Assembly (NCBI GenBank): GCA_944325775.1
Contig: CALVBL010000002.1
Coordinates: 1 to 64,000 of the forward strand
Length of the DNA: 64,000 bases
Reading direction: 5' to 3'
Source: an uncultured Helicobacter sp.
GTDB lineage: Bacteria > Campylobacterota > Campylobacteria > Campylobacterales > Helicobacteraceae
The position numbers and the translations under genes were made by a program. Under the pieces are notes generated by a model. The model ran no database searches and had not been told where the DNA came from. It saw nothing but the letters and a program-made list of their open reading frames with translations. Below are positions 44,218-53,481 of the stretch, piece after piece (position 1 is the first letter of the stretch; every line of letters begins with the position of its first letter).

Positions 44218-46401
44218 ATGGAAGAAAACAACCAACACCAAGAAAATCAAGAGGGGCAAGCCAACGCGCAAAGCCCGCAAGCCCCAAAAGAGAGTAGATT
44301 CAAATCCTTTACCAAAAAGTTTCGCCACAAAATAAGCGAGAGCACAACAAGCGAGGATAGCATTAGCCACGCGGACAAACCCACGACAAATGCGCAAGAG
44401 CACATCGGCGTGGCAAACACACAAGATCTAGCACAAACCCCACACAAACCCTTCCCCCACAAGGGGACGCAACAGAGGAGATTCCAATCCACACAAAATA
44501 GCCAAGCTAAGGATTCCCACAAAATGGAGCAGGAGAAAAGATTCAAAGGGCGACAATGGAGTGGTAAGAATCCTAACGCCAAAAATCGCCCAGAGGACAA
44601 AGATATCGTAGAAAATGGCGTGCGCAGCGTGAAAAATCCTAATGAAAAGGACAACCTAAGCCTACACAAAGACTTGCGACGCGGCGTAGAGGCAAACACA
44701 AAGATTCAGCGCGAGAGCCTCAATGCCCACGCAAAGCTCAACCTCAACACCAAAGCGAGCGTGCGTATCACGCCACTTGGCGGGCTAGGCGAGATCGGGG
44801 GCAATATCACCGTGATAGAGACACAAAATAGCGCGATCATCATCGATGTGGGTATGAGCTTCCCCGATGAGACGATGCACGGCGTGGATATCCTCATACC
44901 GGATTTTAGCTATATCCACGCGATTAAGGACAAAATCGCAGGGGTTATCATCACTCACGCACACGAGGATCATATCGGTGCGGTGCCCTACCTCTACAAG
45001 CAGCTACAATTCCCGCTCTATGGGACTCCGCTCCCGCTTGGTATGATTGGGAGCAAATTCGATGAGCACGGGCTAAAAAAATTCCGCTCGTATTTTAAGA
45101 TTGTCCAAAAACGCCAGCCCATCAAAATCGGGGAGTTTGAGATAGAGTGGATTAATATCACGCATTCCGTGATTGACGCTTCGGCTTTGGCTATCAAGAC
45201 GGAGGCGGGGACGATCATCCACACGGGGGATTTTAAAATCGATCACACGCCTATTGACAATATGCCCACGGATTTGCACCGACTAGCGCACTATGGGGAA
45301 GAGGGCGTGATGCTGCTCCTAAGCGATTCTACCAACTCCCACCGCAGCGGCACCACACCTAGCGAAGCGAGCGTGGGACCGACATTTGACACACTTTTCA
45401 AGCAAGCACAAGGGCGCGTGATTATGAGCACTTTTAGCTCAAATATCCACCGCGTGTATCAAGCTATCAATTATGGACGCCTTTATAATCGCAAGGTAGC
45501 CGTGATAGGACGCTCTATGGAAAAAAACCTCGAGATAGCACGCGAGCTAGGCTACATAGAAATCCCACAAAATATATTCATCGAAGCCCACGAGGTGGAA
45601 AAATACCCCGATAATGAGATCTTAATCGTCACTACCGGTTCTCAAGGCGAGACGATGAGCGCACTCTATCGTATGGCGACAGATGAGCACCGTCATATCA
45701 AGATTAAGCCCAGCGATATGGTTATCATCTCTGCCAAGGCTATCCCGGGTAATGAGGGCTCCGTCTCAACCGTGCTAAACTTCCTAATGAAAGCCGGAGC
45801 GAGGGTGGCGTATCAGGATTTTAGCGAGATTCACGTGAGCGGGCACGCCGCACAAGAGGAGCAAAAGCTAATGCTGCGCCTCATCAAGCCCAAGTTTTTC
45901 CTCCCCGTCCATGGAGAATACAACCATATAGCCAAGCACAAAGAAACCGCCATCAAATGCGGCGTGCTAGAAAAAAATATTTTCCTTATGGAAGATGGCG
46001 ATCAAATCGAAGTCAATCCCAACTATATGCGCAAAGTCCGCAGTGTGAAAAATGGCAAAATCTTCATCGACAACCAAATCAATCGCCAAGTGGATAGCGA
46101 TATCGTCGATGACAGACAAACGCTCGCTAATGATGGCATCGTCATCGTCTCGATGCAGGTGAGCAAGGATCGCAAGATTGTGGATTCTAAAATCTCAAGC
46201 TATGGGCTTGTGGCAAACAAAGAGGACAAGGGCTTTGAAAAAGAGATGACAGAGATTTTGGAGCTTGTAATCAAAAACTACAAAAAAGAGCACTTCAACG
46301 CCAAAACCATAGAGCAAGAGATTGAAGGAGCGTTTAGAAAGCATATCTTTAAAAAAGTCAAAAAATATCCGACCATAGAAGCCATGGTCTATGTCTTGTA
46401 A
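44218..46401 (+). CDS. rnj: ribonuclease J
   Basis: 727 residues. Residues 1-180 are a hydrophilic, probably disordered extension rich in Q, N, K, S, typical of Helicobacter RNase J and implicated in RNA binding and helicase contact. The metallo-beta-lactamase core follows: TPLGGLGEIGGN, ITHAHEDHIGAVPYL (about 244), GDFKIDHTP, the beta-CASP domain with STFSSNIHR, VSGHAAQEEQ and PVHGEYNHIAKH. A 5'-3' exo- and endonuclease that is the main mRNA decay enzyme where RNase E is absent. Confidence 0.97.
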   Translation: MEENNQHQENQEGQANAQSPQAPKESRFKSFTKKFRHKISESTTSEDSISHADKPTTNAQEHIGVANTQDLAQTPHKPFPHKGTQQRRFQSTQNSQAKDSHKMEQEKRFKGRQWSGKNPNAKNRPEDKDIVENGVRSVKNPNEKDNLSLHKDLRRGVEANTKIQRESLNAHAKLNLNTKASVRITPLGGLGEIGGNITVIETQNSAIIIDVGMSFPDETMHGVDILIPDFSYIHAIKDKIAGVIITHAHEDHIGAVPYLYKQLQFPLYGTPLPLGMIGSKFDEHGLKKFRSYFKIVQKRQPIKIGEFEIEWINITHSVIDASALAIKTEAGTIIHTGDFKIDHTPIDNMPTDLHRLAHYGEEGVMLLLSDSTNSHRSGTTPSEASVGPTFDTLFKQAQGRVIMSTFSSNIHRVYQAINYGRLYNRKVAVIGRSMEKNLEIARELGYIEIPQNIFIEAHEVEKYPDNEILIVTTGSQGETMSALYRMATDEHRHIKIKPSDMVIISAKAIPGNEGSVSTVLNFLMKAGARVAYQDFSEIHVSGHAAQEEQKLMLRLIKPKFFLPVHGEYNHIAKHKETAIKCGVLEKNIFLMEDGDQIEVNPNYMRKVRSVKNGKIFIDNQINRQVDSDIVDDRQTLANDGIVIVSMQVSKDRKIVDSKISSYGLVANKEDKGFEKEMTEILELVIKNYKKEHFNAKTIEQEIEGAFRKHIFKKVKKYPTIEAMVYVL

Positions 46402-46410
46402 GGAATGCAA

Positions 46411-47388
46411 ATGTCAGAGGCAACCCACTATTTAGAGATCGCCACAGAAGTGCTCCATACAGAATCTAAAGCCTTGTTAGATTCTATCCAGCGGCTAGAT
46501 TCACAAGCCCTCTATGAGATCGTGCGCACCATCGCAGAATCTAGGGGCAAGCTCGTGGTGATGGGCGTGGGCAAAAGCGGGCATATCGGTGCTAAAATCG
46601 CTGCTACACTCTCAAGCACGGGCACGCCAAGCTTTTTCCTCCACCCCACAGAAGCGATGCACGGGGACCTAGGCATGATACAAAAAGAGGATATTGTCCT
46701 AGCCATAAGCTACAGCGGGGAGAGCGAAGAGCTGCTCAATGTCCTACCGCACCTCAAGCGATTTGGCAACACACTCATCACAATGAGCAAAAATGCCCAA
46801 TCCAGCCTCTCAAAAATGGGCGATTTGTTTCTTGATATTTTTGTCCAAAAAGAAGCTTGTCCGCTCAATGCTGCCCCTACTAGCTCCACAACCCTCACGC
46901 TTGCACTAGGCGATGTGCTTGCTGTGTGCCTTATGCATTATCGAGGATTCACACATGAGAATTTCGCGTCTTTCCACCCCGGTGGGAGCTTGGGTAAGAG
47001 GCTTTTTGTCAAGATAAAAGACCTAATGCAGACAAGCGATCTGCCCATCGTAGATTCACACACCACGCTCAAAGAATGTATCCCACTAATGACCAAAGCA
47101 CGATTGGGCAATCTCCTCATCACGCAAGGGGGTAAGCTTGTAGCGATCCTAAGCGATGGGGATTTGCGCAGAGCATTGCTAAGAGAGGATTTTAGCCTTG
47201 ATGATGAAGTCCTCAAATACGCTACCCAAAATCCAAAGACCTGCAACGATCCAAATATGCTCGCCTTTGACGCGCTCAAGATGATCGAAGCAAACAAGAT
47301 TCAGATTCTTGTCCTCACAGATAAGCAAGATTCTATACAAGGTGTTATACACTTACACACGCTCATTACTGCTGGGATCAAATCTTAA
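46411..47388 (+). CDS. kdsD: arabinose-5-phosphate isomerase (KdsD/KpsF family)
   Basis: 325 residues from ATG 46411, chosen because AAGGA (46399-46403) is only one base from the earlier ATG at 46405. SIS sugar-isomerase domain (GVGKSGHIGAKIAATLSSTGTPSFFLHPTEAMHGDLG) then two CBS domains (from about 205, TTLKECIPLMTKARLGNLLI and ATQNPKTCNDPN). Makes arabinose 5-phosphate for Kdo of the LPS inner core. Confidence 0.94.
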   Translation: MSEATHYLEIATEVLHTESKALLDSIQRLDSQALYEIVRTIAESRGKLVVMGVGKSGHIGAKIAATLSSTGTPSFFLHPTEAMHGDLGMIQKEDIVLAISYSGESEELLNVLPHLKRFGNTLITMSKNAQSSLSKMGDLFLDIFVQKEACPLNAAPTSSTTLTLALGDVLAVCLMHYRGFTHENFASFHPGGSLGKRLFVKIKDLMQTSDLPIVDSHTTLKECIPLMTKARLGNLLITQGGKLVAILSDGDLRRALLREDFSLDDEVLKYATQNPKTCNDPNMLAFDALKMIEANKIQILVLTDKQDSIQGVIHLHTLITAGIKS

Positions 47389-47398
47389 AGGAGTGGCT

Positions 47399-47638
47399 AT
47401 GTTTGAACGTATTGATGTTATTTTTAGAAATATCGAGGATATCCGCGATGATATCAATATCCTGCTAGGTATGGCAAAAATCTCTATGGTGGATTATATT
47501 ATGATCAAGCGCGGCTCGCAGGATATGCCAGAGACGCTAAACTTCACCCTACTCGCACAAATAGACGCTGAAGTCGAAAAACTCAAACTAGAGATAGATG
47601 CGCTCAATAAGCTCAAGCGTGAAATGCTCATTTTTTAG
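47399..47638 (+). CDS. 79-residue coiled-coil hypothetical protein
   Basis: Starts at ATG 47399 after a perfect AAAGGAG at five bases; the longer frame from 47309 would overlap kdsD. The protein (MFERIDVIFRNIEDIRDDIN...) is helical and charged, with a C-terminal heptad pattern of L and K/E (EVEKLKLEIDALNKLKREM). No domain recognised. It lies between kdsD and a glycosyltransferase gene with 8-10 base gaps, so it is probably co-transcribed with envelope genes. Confidence 0.75.
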   Translation: MFERIDVIFRNIEDIRDDINILLGMAKISMVDYIMIKRGSQDMPETLNFTLLAQIDAEVEKLKLEIDALNKLKREMLIF

Positions 47639-47646
47639 GTTATACA

Positions 47647-48612
47647 ATGCCTGCTTTTGATGCGCTCATCTGCCTCAAAGAGGCTGATACCGCGATACTT
47701 CCCCATGCACTAGAGAGTATATGGACACACGCTAAGCCTAGTGCGATACACATCATCGCTTCACAATCCACGATTGCACAAATTCAGAATCCCACCCACA
47801 CATATCAGCTGCACTGCATTGATGAAGACACGCTATATGAAGGACTAAATCTCCAGTGCATACAGACAATCCTAAAACAACGCATAAACGACACAAAGCG
47901 TGCAGGCTGGTATCTCCAACAATTCCTTAAAATGGCGTATGCTTCTTATAAGCTAAATGGGGGGGGGAGACATATACAGAATCTGCACACCGCTACGCAC
48001 TATCTCATATGGGATTGTGATACGATTTTGTTGAAAGATGTGGCGTTTTTCGATGCACATGATAATGTGCTGCTTGAAAAACAGAGCGAATACCACAAAC
48101 CCTACTTCACGACACTAGAGCGATTACAAATCCCTATAAGCGAGAGAGAAATTGTGCATAGGGCGGTGGATTTTAGTTTCATAGCCGAGCATATGATGAT
48201 AGATTCACACCTTATGCAAGAGCTTATCACCCTGATAGAATCCACACACCACAAGCCCTTTTGGCAGGCTATTTTGGATTGTGTGTGCGATGAGGATTTA
48301 GGAGGATCGGGGTTTAGCGAATTTGAGACTTATGGCAACTTCATAGCTTGTAAATACCCGCACACCCTCGCCACAATCACGCGCAAAAGAGATAGGAGTG
48401 CAAGGCAGATCCTCGGCGACACGCCCACAAAAGAGCAGCTTAGCTGGTATAGCAAGTATTATGATGTGTGCAGTATCGAGAGCTGGGACACGCCCACACG
48501 ACTAGCCCGATGGAGCGCGAAATATGCCTTGCTAAGATGCCTCCCGCCGAAGATTCTAAAAAAGCTCTATTGGAAGCTCAAGCGCGTTAGGGACGCACTT
48601 GAGCTAGCTTAG
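47647..48612 (+). CDS. DUF6492-like glycosyltransferase, poly-G tract, frame ON
   Basis: 321 residues, soluble. Resembles the DUF6492 group of GT-A-like enzymes: FDALICLKEADTAILPHALESI start, GWYLQQFLKMAYAS, the DxD-like YLIWDCDTILLKDV near residue 124 (metal and sugar-nucleotide site), and SEFETYGNF. A tract of 9 G's codes GGG at about residues 104-107; the frame is intact here, so the gene is ON, and any change not a multiple of three would truncate it before the DxD site. Acceptor unknown, probably LPS or capsule. Follows kdsD and the 79-residue gene. Confidence 0.7.
   Translation: MPAFDALICLKEADTAILPHALESIWTHAKPSAIHIIASQSTIAQIQNPTHTYQLHCIDEDTLYEGLNLQCIQTILKQRINDTKRAGWYLQQFLKMAYASYKLNGGGRHIQNLHTATHYLIWDCDTILLKDVAFFDAHDNVLLEKQSEYHKPYFTTLERLQIPISEREIVHRAVDFSFIAEHMMIDSHLMQELITLIESTHHKPFWQAILDCVCDEDLGGSGFSEFETYGNFIACKYPHTLATITRKRDRSARQILGDTPTKEQLSWYSKYYDVCSIESWDTPTRLARWSAKYALLRCLPPKILKKLYWKLKRVRDALELA
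47959..47967 (+). repeat. poly-G contingency tract (9 G)
   Basis: Nine G's inside the DUF6492-like gene with the reading frame intact. Confidence 0.88.
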
Positions 48613-48759
48613 AGGTGGAGCAAGCTTGTGAAAGAAGTAGTTTGCACACCTAAAATATGCAAGCCTACAGCCTAACTCAAAAAAACAAACTCTGCCATAG
48701 ATTTGATAAGGGCTTAACTACCAAAGGCTACAAAAAGAAATGTTCTCAAGACATGGGAT

Positions 48760-49386
48760 TTAAAAAACAATAAATGTCACATAGAGCAAATACACGCTAA
48801 AGCCCCCAAATATCACGCCACAGATTCTATCAATCCACACAAAGACCTTGGGTGTGAGATAGCTCTTAATCGCACTGCCTAGTGCGATCACGCCCAAAAA
48901 TGGCAAGCTAAGCGCGCAAAAAAGCACCATGATCCGCTCTCCCAAATCCACCTCGATAAAGGGCATAATGATCGTGCCAAAAAATAAAATCGCCTTGGGA
49001 TTGGAGAGATTGATCCCTAGGGCTTTGATATAGAATCTAAATAGCACGCGAATATTTATAGAATCTAAAGCTTTTGTATCAGCTGAAGTCAGTGCCGGCA
49101 CACTCGCAGGATTCTTAAGCAACGCATACGCCAGATACGCCAGATACACGCCCCCGACGAAGGTAAGTGTGAGCTGCACATACGCATTGCCCAGCACATA
49201 GCTAAGTCCCAAATACAATGCCCCAAGGAAAATCGCCCAACCACTCGCGATCCCTAAAAACGCAGCAAATGCCGCCCTAGCCCCTACACACAAGCTCGTG
49301 CGTAGCACAAACAAAATATCAGGACCCGGGGTAATCGCCCCCATAAACCCCACGACAAAAACCCCAAACAATCCCAAACCGCTCAT
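48760..49386 (-). CDS. LysE/RhtB-family amino acid exporter
   Basis: 208 residues, six predicted helices. The N-terminal VVGFMGAITPGPDILFVLRTSL contains the family's conserved GxxxPGP-D block; other helices include FLGIASGWAIFLGALYLGLSYVL, and ISNPKAILFF-like LSNPKAILFFGTIIMPF. Exports small neutral or basic amino acids; substrate not predictable. Its ATG overlaps the stop of the DUF455 gene by four bases, so the two are co-translated. Confidence 0.88.
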   Translation of the reverse strand: MSGLGLFGVFVVGFMGAITPGPDILFVLRTSLCVGARAAFAAFLGIASGWAIFLGALYLGLSYVLGNAYVQLTLTFVGGVYLAYLAYALLKNPASVPALTSADTKALDSINIRVLFRFYIKALGINLSNPKAILFFGTIIMPFIEVDLGERIMVLFCALSLPFLGVIALGSAIKSYLTPKVFVWIDRICGVIFGGFSVYLLYVTFIVF

Positions 49387-50216
49387 CGGCTTCTCCTGTC
49401 TGCATAGAATCTCTGCAGAGATTCTATCTCCTGTGTGCTAAAGCCCGCCTGCAAGCGCGCAGGGGCATTGAGAATCTTGCCCGCGAGGCTAAACTCTCTA
49501 AACCTCTCACATAGCGCGATAAAATCTTGCGGGCTAGGTGCCTCTCTCTGAGCATAGTGCCACCACATATCTCCTTTGCGCACATGCCCCACCTCATCGC
49601 GCAAGATCACCTCAAACACCTCTTGTATTTTTGACTTGATATGGAGATCTGTCTGCATAAGCTTTTGGAGGACGAAAGGATTGGCATCTAGTCCCTTTGC
49701 CTCTAGTCCCCTATGCACCACGCCCATACGCCATTCTAGGCTTGTCTGTGTCGCTTCCATCGCTTCAAAAAGCGTATTATGCACCGGGAATGCCCCATAC
49801 ACAGAATCTAACTCTGCCAAAAGCTCCTCCAAAAGCCCAAAATGCCTGATCTCCTCCTCTGCCACGTTAAGCCAATCTGCATAAAACGATCTAGGCATAT
49901 CCCTAAAGCGATAGCAAGCATCAAGGGCTAGGATAATCGCGCTAGATTCTATATGTGCCACCGAGTGCAGAATCTTTGCTAGTGCTAGCTTTGATTTAGC
50001 GTGGTTTGGACGGCGGATTTTGATCGCGGGAGTGTGCTTATCACGCATGATCACAAGGCTTTGTAGCTCATTAGTTGGACGTGCGTGAGCATTCGGAGTG
50101 AGATCGGTGTGATTGCTTTTAAAATCATCATAAAAATGCGCGAATTTCTCTCGTATCTGCGCGAAACTTGTGCTTTGGAGTATATCTTCTAGGGTATCAA
50201 AAAACATCGCTTTCAT
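49383..50216 (-). CDS. DUF455 ferritin-like domain protein
   Basis: 277 residues from ATG 50216. A ferritin-like four-helix pattern with E and H ligands: AHIESSAIILALDACYRF, EEEIRHFGLLEELL, ILRDEVGHVRKGDMWW, matching DUF455, di-metal proteins related to the MiaE tRNA hydroxylase. The activity here is unknown. TATAAT on the minus strand (50228-50223) lies only seven bases before this ATG, so the mRNA may begin at or near the start codon; a start at 50243 would lie upstream of that promoter. Co-translated with the LysE-type exporter. Confidence 0.7.
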   Translation of the reverse strand: MKAMFFDTLEDILQSTSFAQIREKFAHFYDDFKSNHTDLTPNAHARPTNELQSLVIMRDKHTPAIKIRRPNHAKSKLALAKILHSVAHIESSAIILALDACYRFRDMPRSFYADWLNVAEEEIRHFGLLEELLAELDSVYGAFPVHNTLFEAMEATQTSLEWRMGVVHRGLEAKGLDANPFVLQKLMQTDLHIKSKIQEVFEVILRDEVGHVRKGDMWWHYAQREAPSPQDFIALCERFREFSLAGKILNAPARLQAGFSTQEIESLQRFYADRRSR

Positions 50217-50262
50217 AGGGGGATTATAGCAGGTTTTAAGCAAAATATTGTGCTCTTAGTGA

Positions 50263-50279
50263 TTGAGAGATTCTCTCAA
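50263..50279. promoter_or_regulatory. 17-bp perfect palindrome between divergent genes
   Basis: TTGAGAGA-T-TCTCTCAA in the 141-base gap between the DUF455 and rhodanese genes, 35 bases upstream of the DUF455 -10 and 48 upstream of the rhodanese -10. A symmetrical operator for a dimeric regulator is plausible. Its core is AGATTCT. Confidence 0.45.
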
Positions 50280-50326
50280 ATAATCAAACGCTAAATGCGC
50301 CCCATTCTCAATTAACCAACTTTAAC

Positions 50327-50332
50327 TACAAT
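50327..50332 (+). promoter_or_regulatory. -10 element of the rhodanese gene promoter
   Basis: TACAAT, 26 bases before the ATG at 50358; the leader has TTGGGGGAT before the start. Confidence 0.5.
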
Positions 50333-50357
50333 ACCCAAAAACCAATTGGGGGATATT

Positions 50358-50690
50358 ATGGAGTTTAAAGGCAAAAATAATCCATCGCTAGCAAATCCAA
50401 TCTATGCGCCAGACCTAGCGAGTATGGAGTTTGACATCATCGATATTCGTGATGAGAGTGATTTCGCATACGCACATATTAGAGATTCAAAACATTTTAG
50501 CAGCGCCCAAGATGTCTATAGCTACGCACAAAAACACCAAGATAAAAATATCCTGCTTGTATGTTACAGCGGACACACAGCAAGTGTGCTAGGCACTCAC
50601 TTAGTAGAGGCAGGTTGTGAAAATATCTATTATTTTGACGATTATTTTGCGCATTTTGAGATTCTAGGAATGCTACACACACAAGCTTAG
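50358..50690 (+). CDS. rhodanese-like domain protein
   Basis: 110 residues, one rhodanese domain: DIIDIRDESDFAYAHIRDSKHF substrate fold and the active loop CYSGHTAS with the catalytic Cys near residue 72, length and loop like GlpE/PspE sulfurtransferases. ATG 50358 is preferred over the TTG at 50346 because GGGGGA lies between them at ribosome-site distance. Sulfur donor and acceptor unknown. Begins the yggT-slt-galU-murA direction run. Confidence 0.85.
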   Translation: MEFKGKNNPSLANPIYAPDLASMEFDIIDIRDESDFAYAHIRDSKHFSSAQDVYSYAQKHQDKNILLVCYSGHTASVLGTHLVEAGCENIYYFDDYFAHFEILGMLHTQA

Positions 50691-50706
50691 ACTACAAGGA
50701 GATATT

Positions 50707-51000
50707 ATGGTGATAGCGACATTTATTCAAGCAATCGCAACTATTATTAGTATGCTGCTTAATCTCTACATTTGGATTCTTATCATCGCCACGTTGCTTA
50801 GCTGGGTGCGCCCAGATCCATATAATCCTATCGTGCAAGTACTCTATCGCCTAAGTGAGCCGGTTTTTGCTAAAGTGCGTAAGATTATTCCTACTAACAT
50901 AGGCGGACTTGATATAGCCCCGCTTATAGTGATTGTAGCGCTTAAGTTTATCGATCTCACACTTGTGAAGATTCTATATAATTTCGCACAAGGGGCATGA
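50707..51000 (+). CDS. YggT family membrane protein
   Basis: 97 residues with two hydrophobic helices (residues 3-30 and 60-90) flanking LLSWVRPDPYNPIVQVLYRLSEPVFAKVRKIIP, the YGGT signature. Roles suggested for the family include osmotic and division-related membrane functions. AAGGAG precedes the ATG; its stop overlaps the start of slt. Confidence 0.9.
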   Translation: MVIATFIQAIATIISMLLNLYIWILIIATLLSWVRPDPYNPIVQVLYRLSEPVFAKVRKIIPTNIGGLDIAPLIVIVALKFIDLTLVKILYNFAQGA

Positions 51001-52625
51001 TGAGAAAACAAGCTATTGGCATTTTCTTTATCCTTAGTGTCTTATGCGTCGCAAAAGAAATTACCATAGAATTTTTAGAATCTAAGCCTAAGGGATTGGC
51101 GCGGGATTTTTATATCTGGCGTTTTTTGAGTGATGAAAACACCTCCTTGCAAGATGCGCTCAAAGCCTATGATCTCGTGCATAGAAAGACCCCCAAACTC
51201 ACTGCGTTACTGGAAAAAAAAGGTATGCCTCACGAGCTACCACGCGAGTTGCAATGCGCACGACTAGACTTTAAATCTCTGCTCAAAGAAGATCTAGAAT
51301 GTGTAGGCTATGGGCTAAAACTTAGTCAAGTTCCAAATCTCTCGCTGCAAGATCTTAAAGCCCTTAAAGACAAAGTCGCTCCAAACAAAAGCCTTAGCAC
51401 AAAAGTCGAGATTCTAAGCTCTAAAAATATCCTTACTCAAATGCTCCTAAGCGATGCCAAGACATTCGCACAGATCTATAATGCCCTCACCCAAAAGCAG
51501 CGCGAAAAACTCATCAATCAAAACATCAAGCCACAGAGGCTCAAAAAGCTCGCTGATGAAAATGCTCCGGCATTTGATAAAATGCTCCAAGGTATTATTC
51601 TATCAGATTCGCTCCCTAGATTCAAAAAATCCCTGCTCAACGCACACATCACCAAAGCCAGCCCCTATACACTCTTTTTGCTAGGCATAAATGAGCTAAT
51701 GGCAAAAAACACAAAAAATGCCCTAACTTATTTCAAGCTCGCACAAAACACAAGCAAAGATGTGCTACTGCACAACAAAGCGCTATTTTGGCGCTACTAT
51801 GTGAGCGGGGACAAAAAACTCCTCTCAAAGCTCGCACAAAGCACAAATATCGATATCTACACGATTTATGCTAATCAAAAACTCCGCACCGCTCCACAAT
51901 ACACCATCATCACTGATTTCACGCCTTTGAGCGAGAAAAAACCGCCCTTTAACATACAAGATCCTTTTGAGTGGGAGATCTTGCGTAGCAATCTCTTGCA
52001 GGTGAATGACGCAAAGGCACTTGATGAGCTGACACAGGAGTTTGCTTTCGTAGATTCTCTAGCACATATGGCATATATACATAACCGCGCGACCAAATAC
52101 CAAAACAACTACTTCCTCTCACCTTTTGCCCAAAATATCAAATGGAAAAGTATCGATCAAAAGGCACTTACTTACGCTATTGCGCGCCAAGAGAGTAATT
52201 TTCTCCCCGCGCTCATCTCCACTTCGTATGCACTGGGTATGATGCAGATCATGCCTTTTAATGTCGCGCCATTTGCCAAAAGTCTAGGAGTGGAGGATAC
52301 CAAGCTAGAGGATATGTTTAACCCCATCATTGCGCTAGAGTTTGGGAGATTTTATCTGGGCGAGCTGGAGCGGGAGTTTAAGAATCCGTTATTTGTAGCG
52401 TATGCGTATAATGGAGGTCCGGGGTTTTTACGGCGCACGTTGGCGCAAAAAAAGCTTTTTATCAAAAAGCGTAAATACGAACCATGGCTAAGTATGGAGC
52501 TTATCCCCTATGAAGAATCGCGGATATATGGTTTGAAAGTTCTAGCCAATTATATTGTTTATGAAGAACTTTTTGGTAATAATATTGCACTAGAGCAGTT
52601 ACTCGCAACGACTTTGATCAACTAA
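50997..52625 (+). CDS. slt: soluble lytic murein transglycosylase Slt
   Basis: 542 residues with signal peptide (residues 1-18, FFILSVLCVA). A long helical superdomain precedes the C-terminal SLT catalytic domain: AIARQESNFLPALISTSYALGMMQIMP with the catalytic Glu near residue 400, LGELEREF, VAYAYNGGPG. Cleaves glycan strands with anhydro-muramic ends in the periplasm. Start overlaps yggT (ATGATG, either codon). The slt-galU-unknown-murA order matches my memory of H. pylori. Confidence 0.95.
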   Translation: MMRKQAIGIFFILSVLCVAKEITIEFLESKPKGLARDFYIWRFLSDENTSLQDALKAYDLVHRKTPKLTALLEKKGMPHELPRELQCARLDFKSLLKEDLECVGYGLKLSQVPNLSLQDLKALKDKVAPNKSLSTKVEILSSKNILTQMLLSDAKTFAQIYNALTQKQREKLINQNIKPQRLKKLADENAPAFDKMLQGIILSDSLPRFKKSLLNAHITKASPYTLFLLGINELMAKNTKNALTYFKLAQNTSKDVLLHNKALFWRYYVSGDKKLLSKLAQSTNIDIYTIYANQKLRTAPQYTIITDFTPLSEKKPPFNIQDPFEWEILRSNLLQVNDAKALDELTQEFAFVDSLAHMAYIHNRATKYQNNYFLSPFAQNIKWKSIDQKALTYAIARQESNFLPALISTSYALGMMQIMPFNVAPFAKSLGVEDTKLEDMFNPIIALEFGRFYLGELEREFKNPLFVAYAYNGGPGFLRRTLAQKKLFIKKRKYEPWLSMELIPYEESRIYGLKVLANYIVYEELFGNNIALEQLLATTLIN

Positions 52626-52641
52626 CCTACAAGGAGCCAAA

Positions 52642-53466
52642 ATGATTGATAAATGCTTATTCCCAGCGGCGGGATATGGGACACGATTTTTGCCCGCGAC
52701 AAAGGCAATGCCAAAGGAAATGCTCCCTATCTTAGTAAAACCACTTATCCAATACGGCGTGGAAGAAGCTCTAGAGGCTGGTTGCCACACGATGGCGATC
52801 GTGACAGGACGCGGTAAGAGGGCGATTGAGGATCATTTCGATAGAAACTACGAGCTTGAGCACCAAATCGAGGGTACAGACAAAGAAGATTTGCTCAAAG
52901 ATATCAGACGCCTCACAAACCTCTGTAAATTCTCCTATACACGACAAGAAGAGATGAAGGGACTAGGGCATGCGATCCTCACTGGTGAAGTCCTCATAGG
53001 GCAGGAGCCTTTCGCTGTCGTGCTTGCTGATGACTTGTGTGTCAATAAAGGATCACAAGGCGTACTAGCCCAAATGGTAGATCTCTACAAACGCTACCGC
53101 TGCTCTATAGTGGCTATCGAAGAAGTGGATAAAAAAGAAGTGGATAAATACGGAATCATCGATGGCGAAATGATCGAAGAGGGCGTGTATCGTGTCAATA
53201 ATATGGTCGAAAAACCAAGTATAGATAGTGCGCCAAGCAATCTCGCCATCATCGGGCGCTATATCCTTACACCCGATATTTTTGATATATTGCGCGTGAC
53301 TAAGCCGGGCAAGAAGGGTGAGATTCAGATCACTGATGCGCTATTAGAGCAAGCCAAGCAAGGCAGAGTGCTTGCTTATAAATTCCAAGGCTCACGCTAT
53401 GACTGCGGCTCTGTAGATGGCTATGTCAAGGCTACCACGGATTTATTCAAAACTTTCAAAGCGTAG
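52642..53466 (+). CDS. galU: UTP--glucose-1-phosphate uridylyltransferase GalU
   Basis: 274 residues: nucleotidyltransferase motif PAAGYGTRFLPATKAMPKEMLPI at residues 8-30, LGHAILTG, VVLADDLCVNKGSQG, NNMVEKP, TPDIFDIL. Makes UDP-glucose for LPS and other glycans. AAGGAG before the ATG. Confidence 0.97.
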   Translation: MIDKCLFPAAGYGTRFLPATKAMPKEMLPILVKPLIQYGVEEALEAGCHTMAIVTGRGKRAIEDHFDRNYELEHQIEGTDKEDLLKDIRRLTNLCKFSYTRQEEMKGLGHAILTGEVLIGQEPFAVVLADDLCVNKGSQGVLAQMVDLYKRYRCSIVAIEEVDKKEVDKYGIIDGEMIEEGVYRVNNMVEKPSIDSAPSNLAIIGRYILTPDIFDILRVTKPGKKGEIQITDALLEQAKQGRVLAYKFQGSRYDCGSVDGYVKATTDLFKTFKA

Positions 53467-53481
53467 ATTCTATAAATTTTA

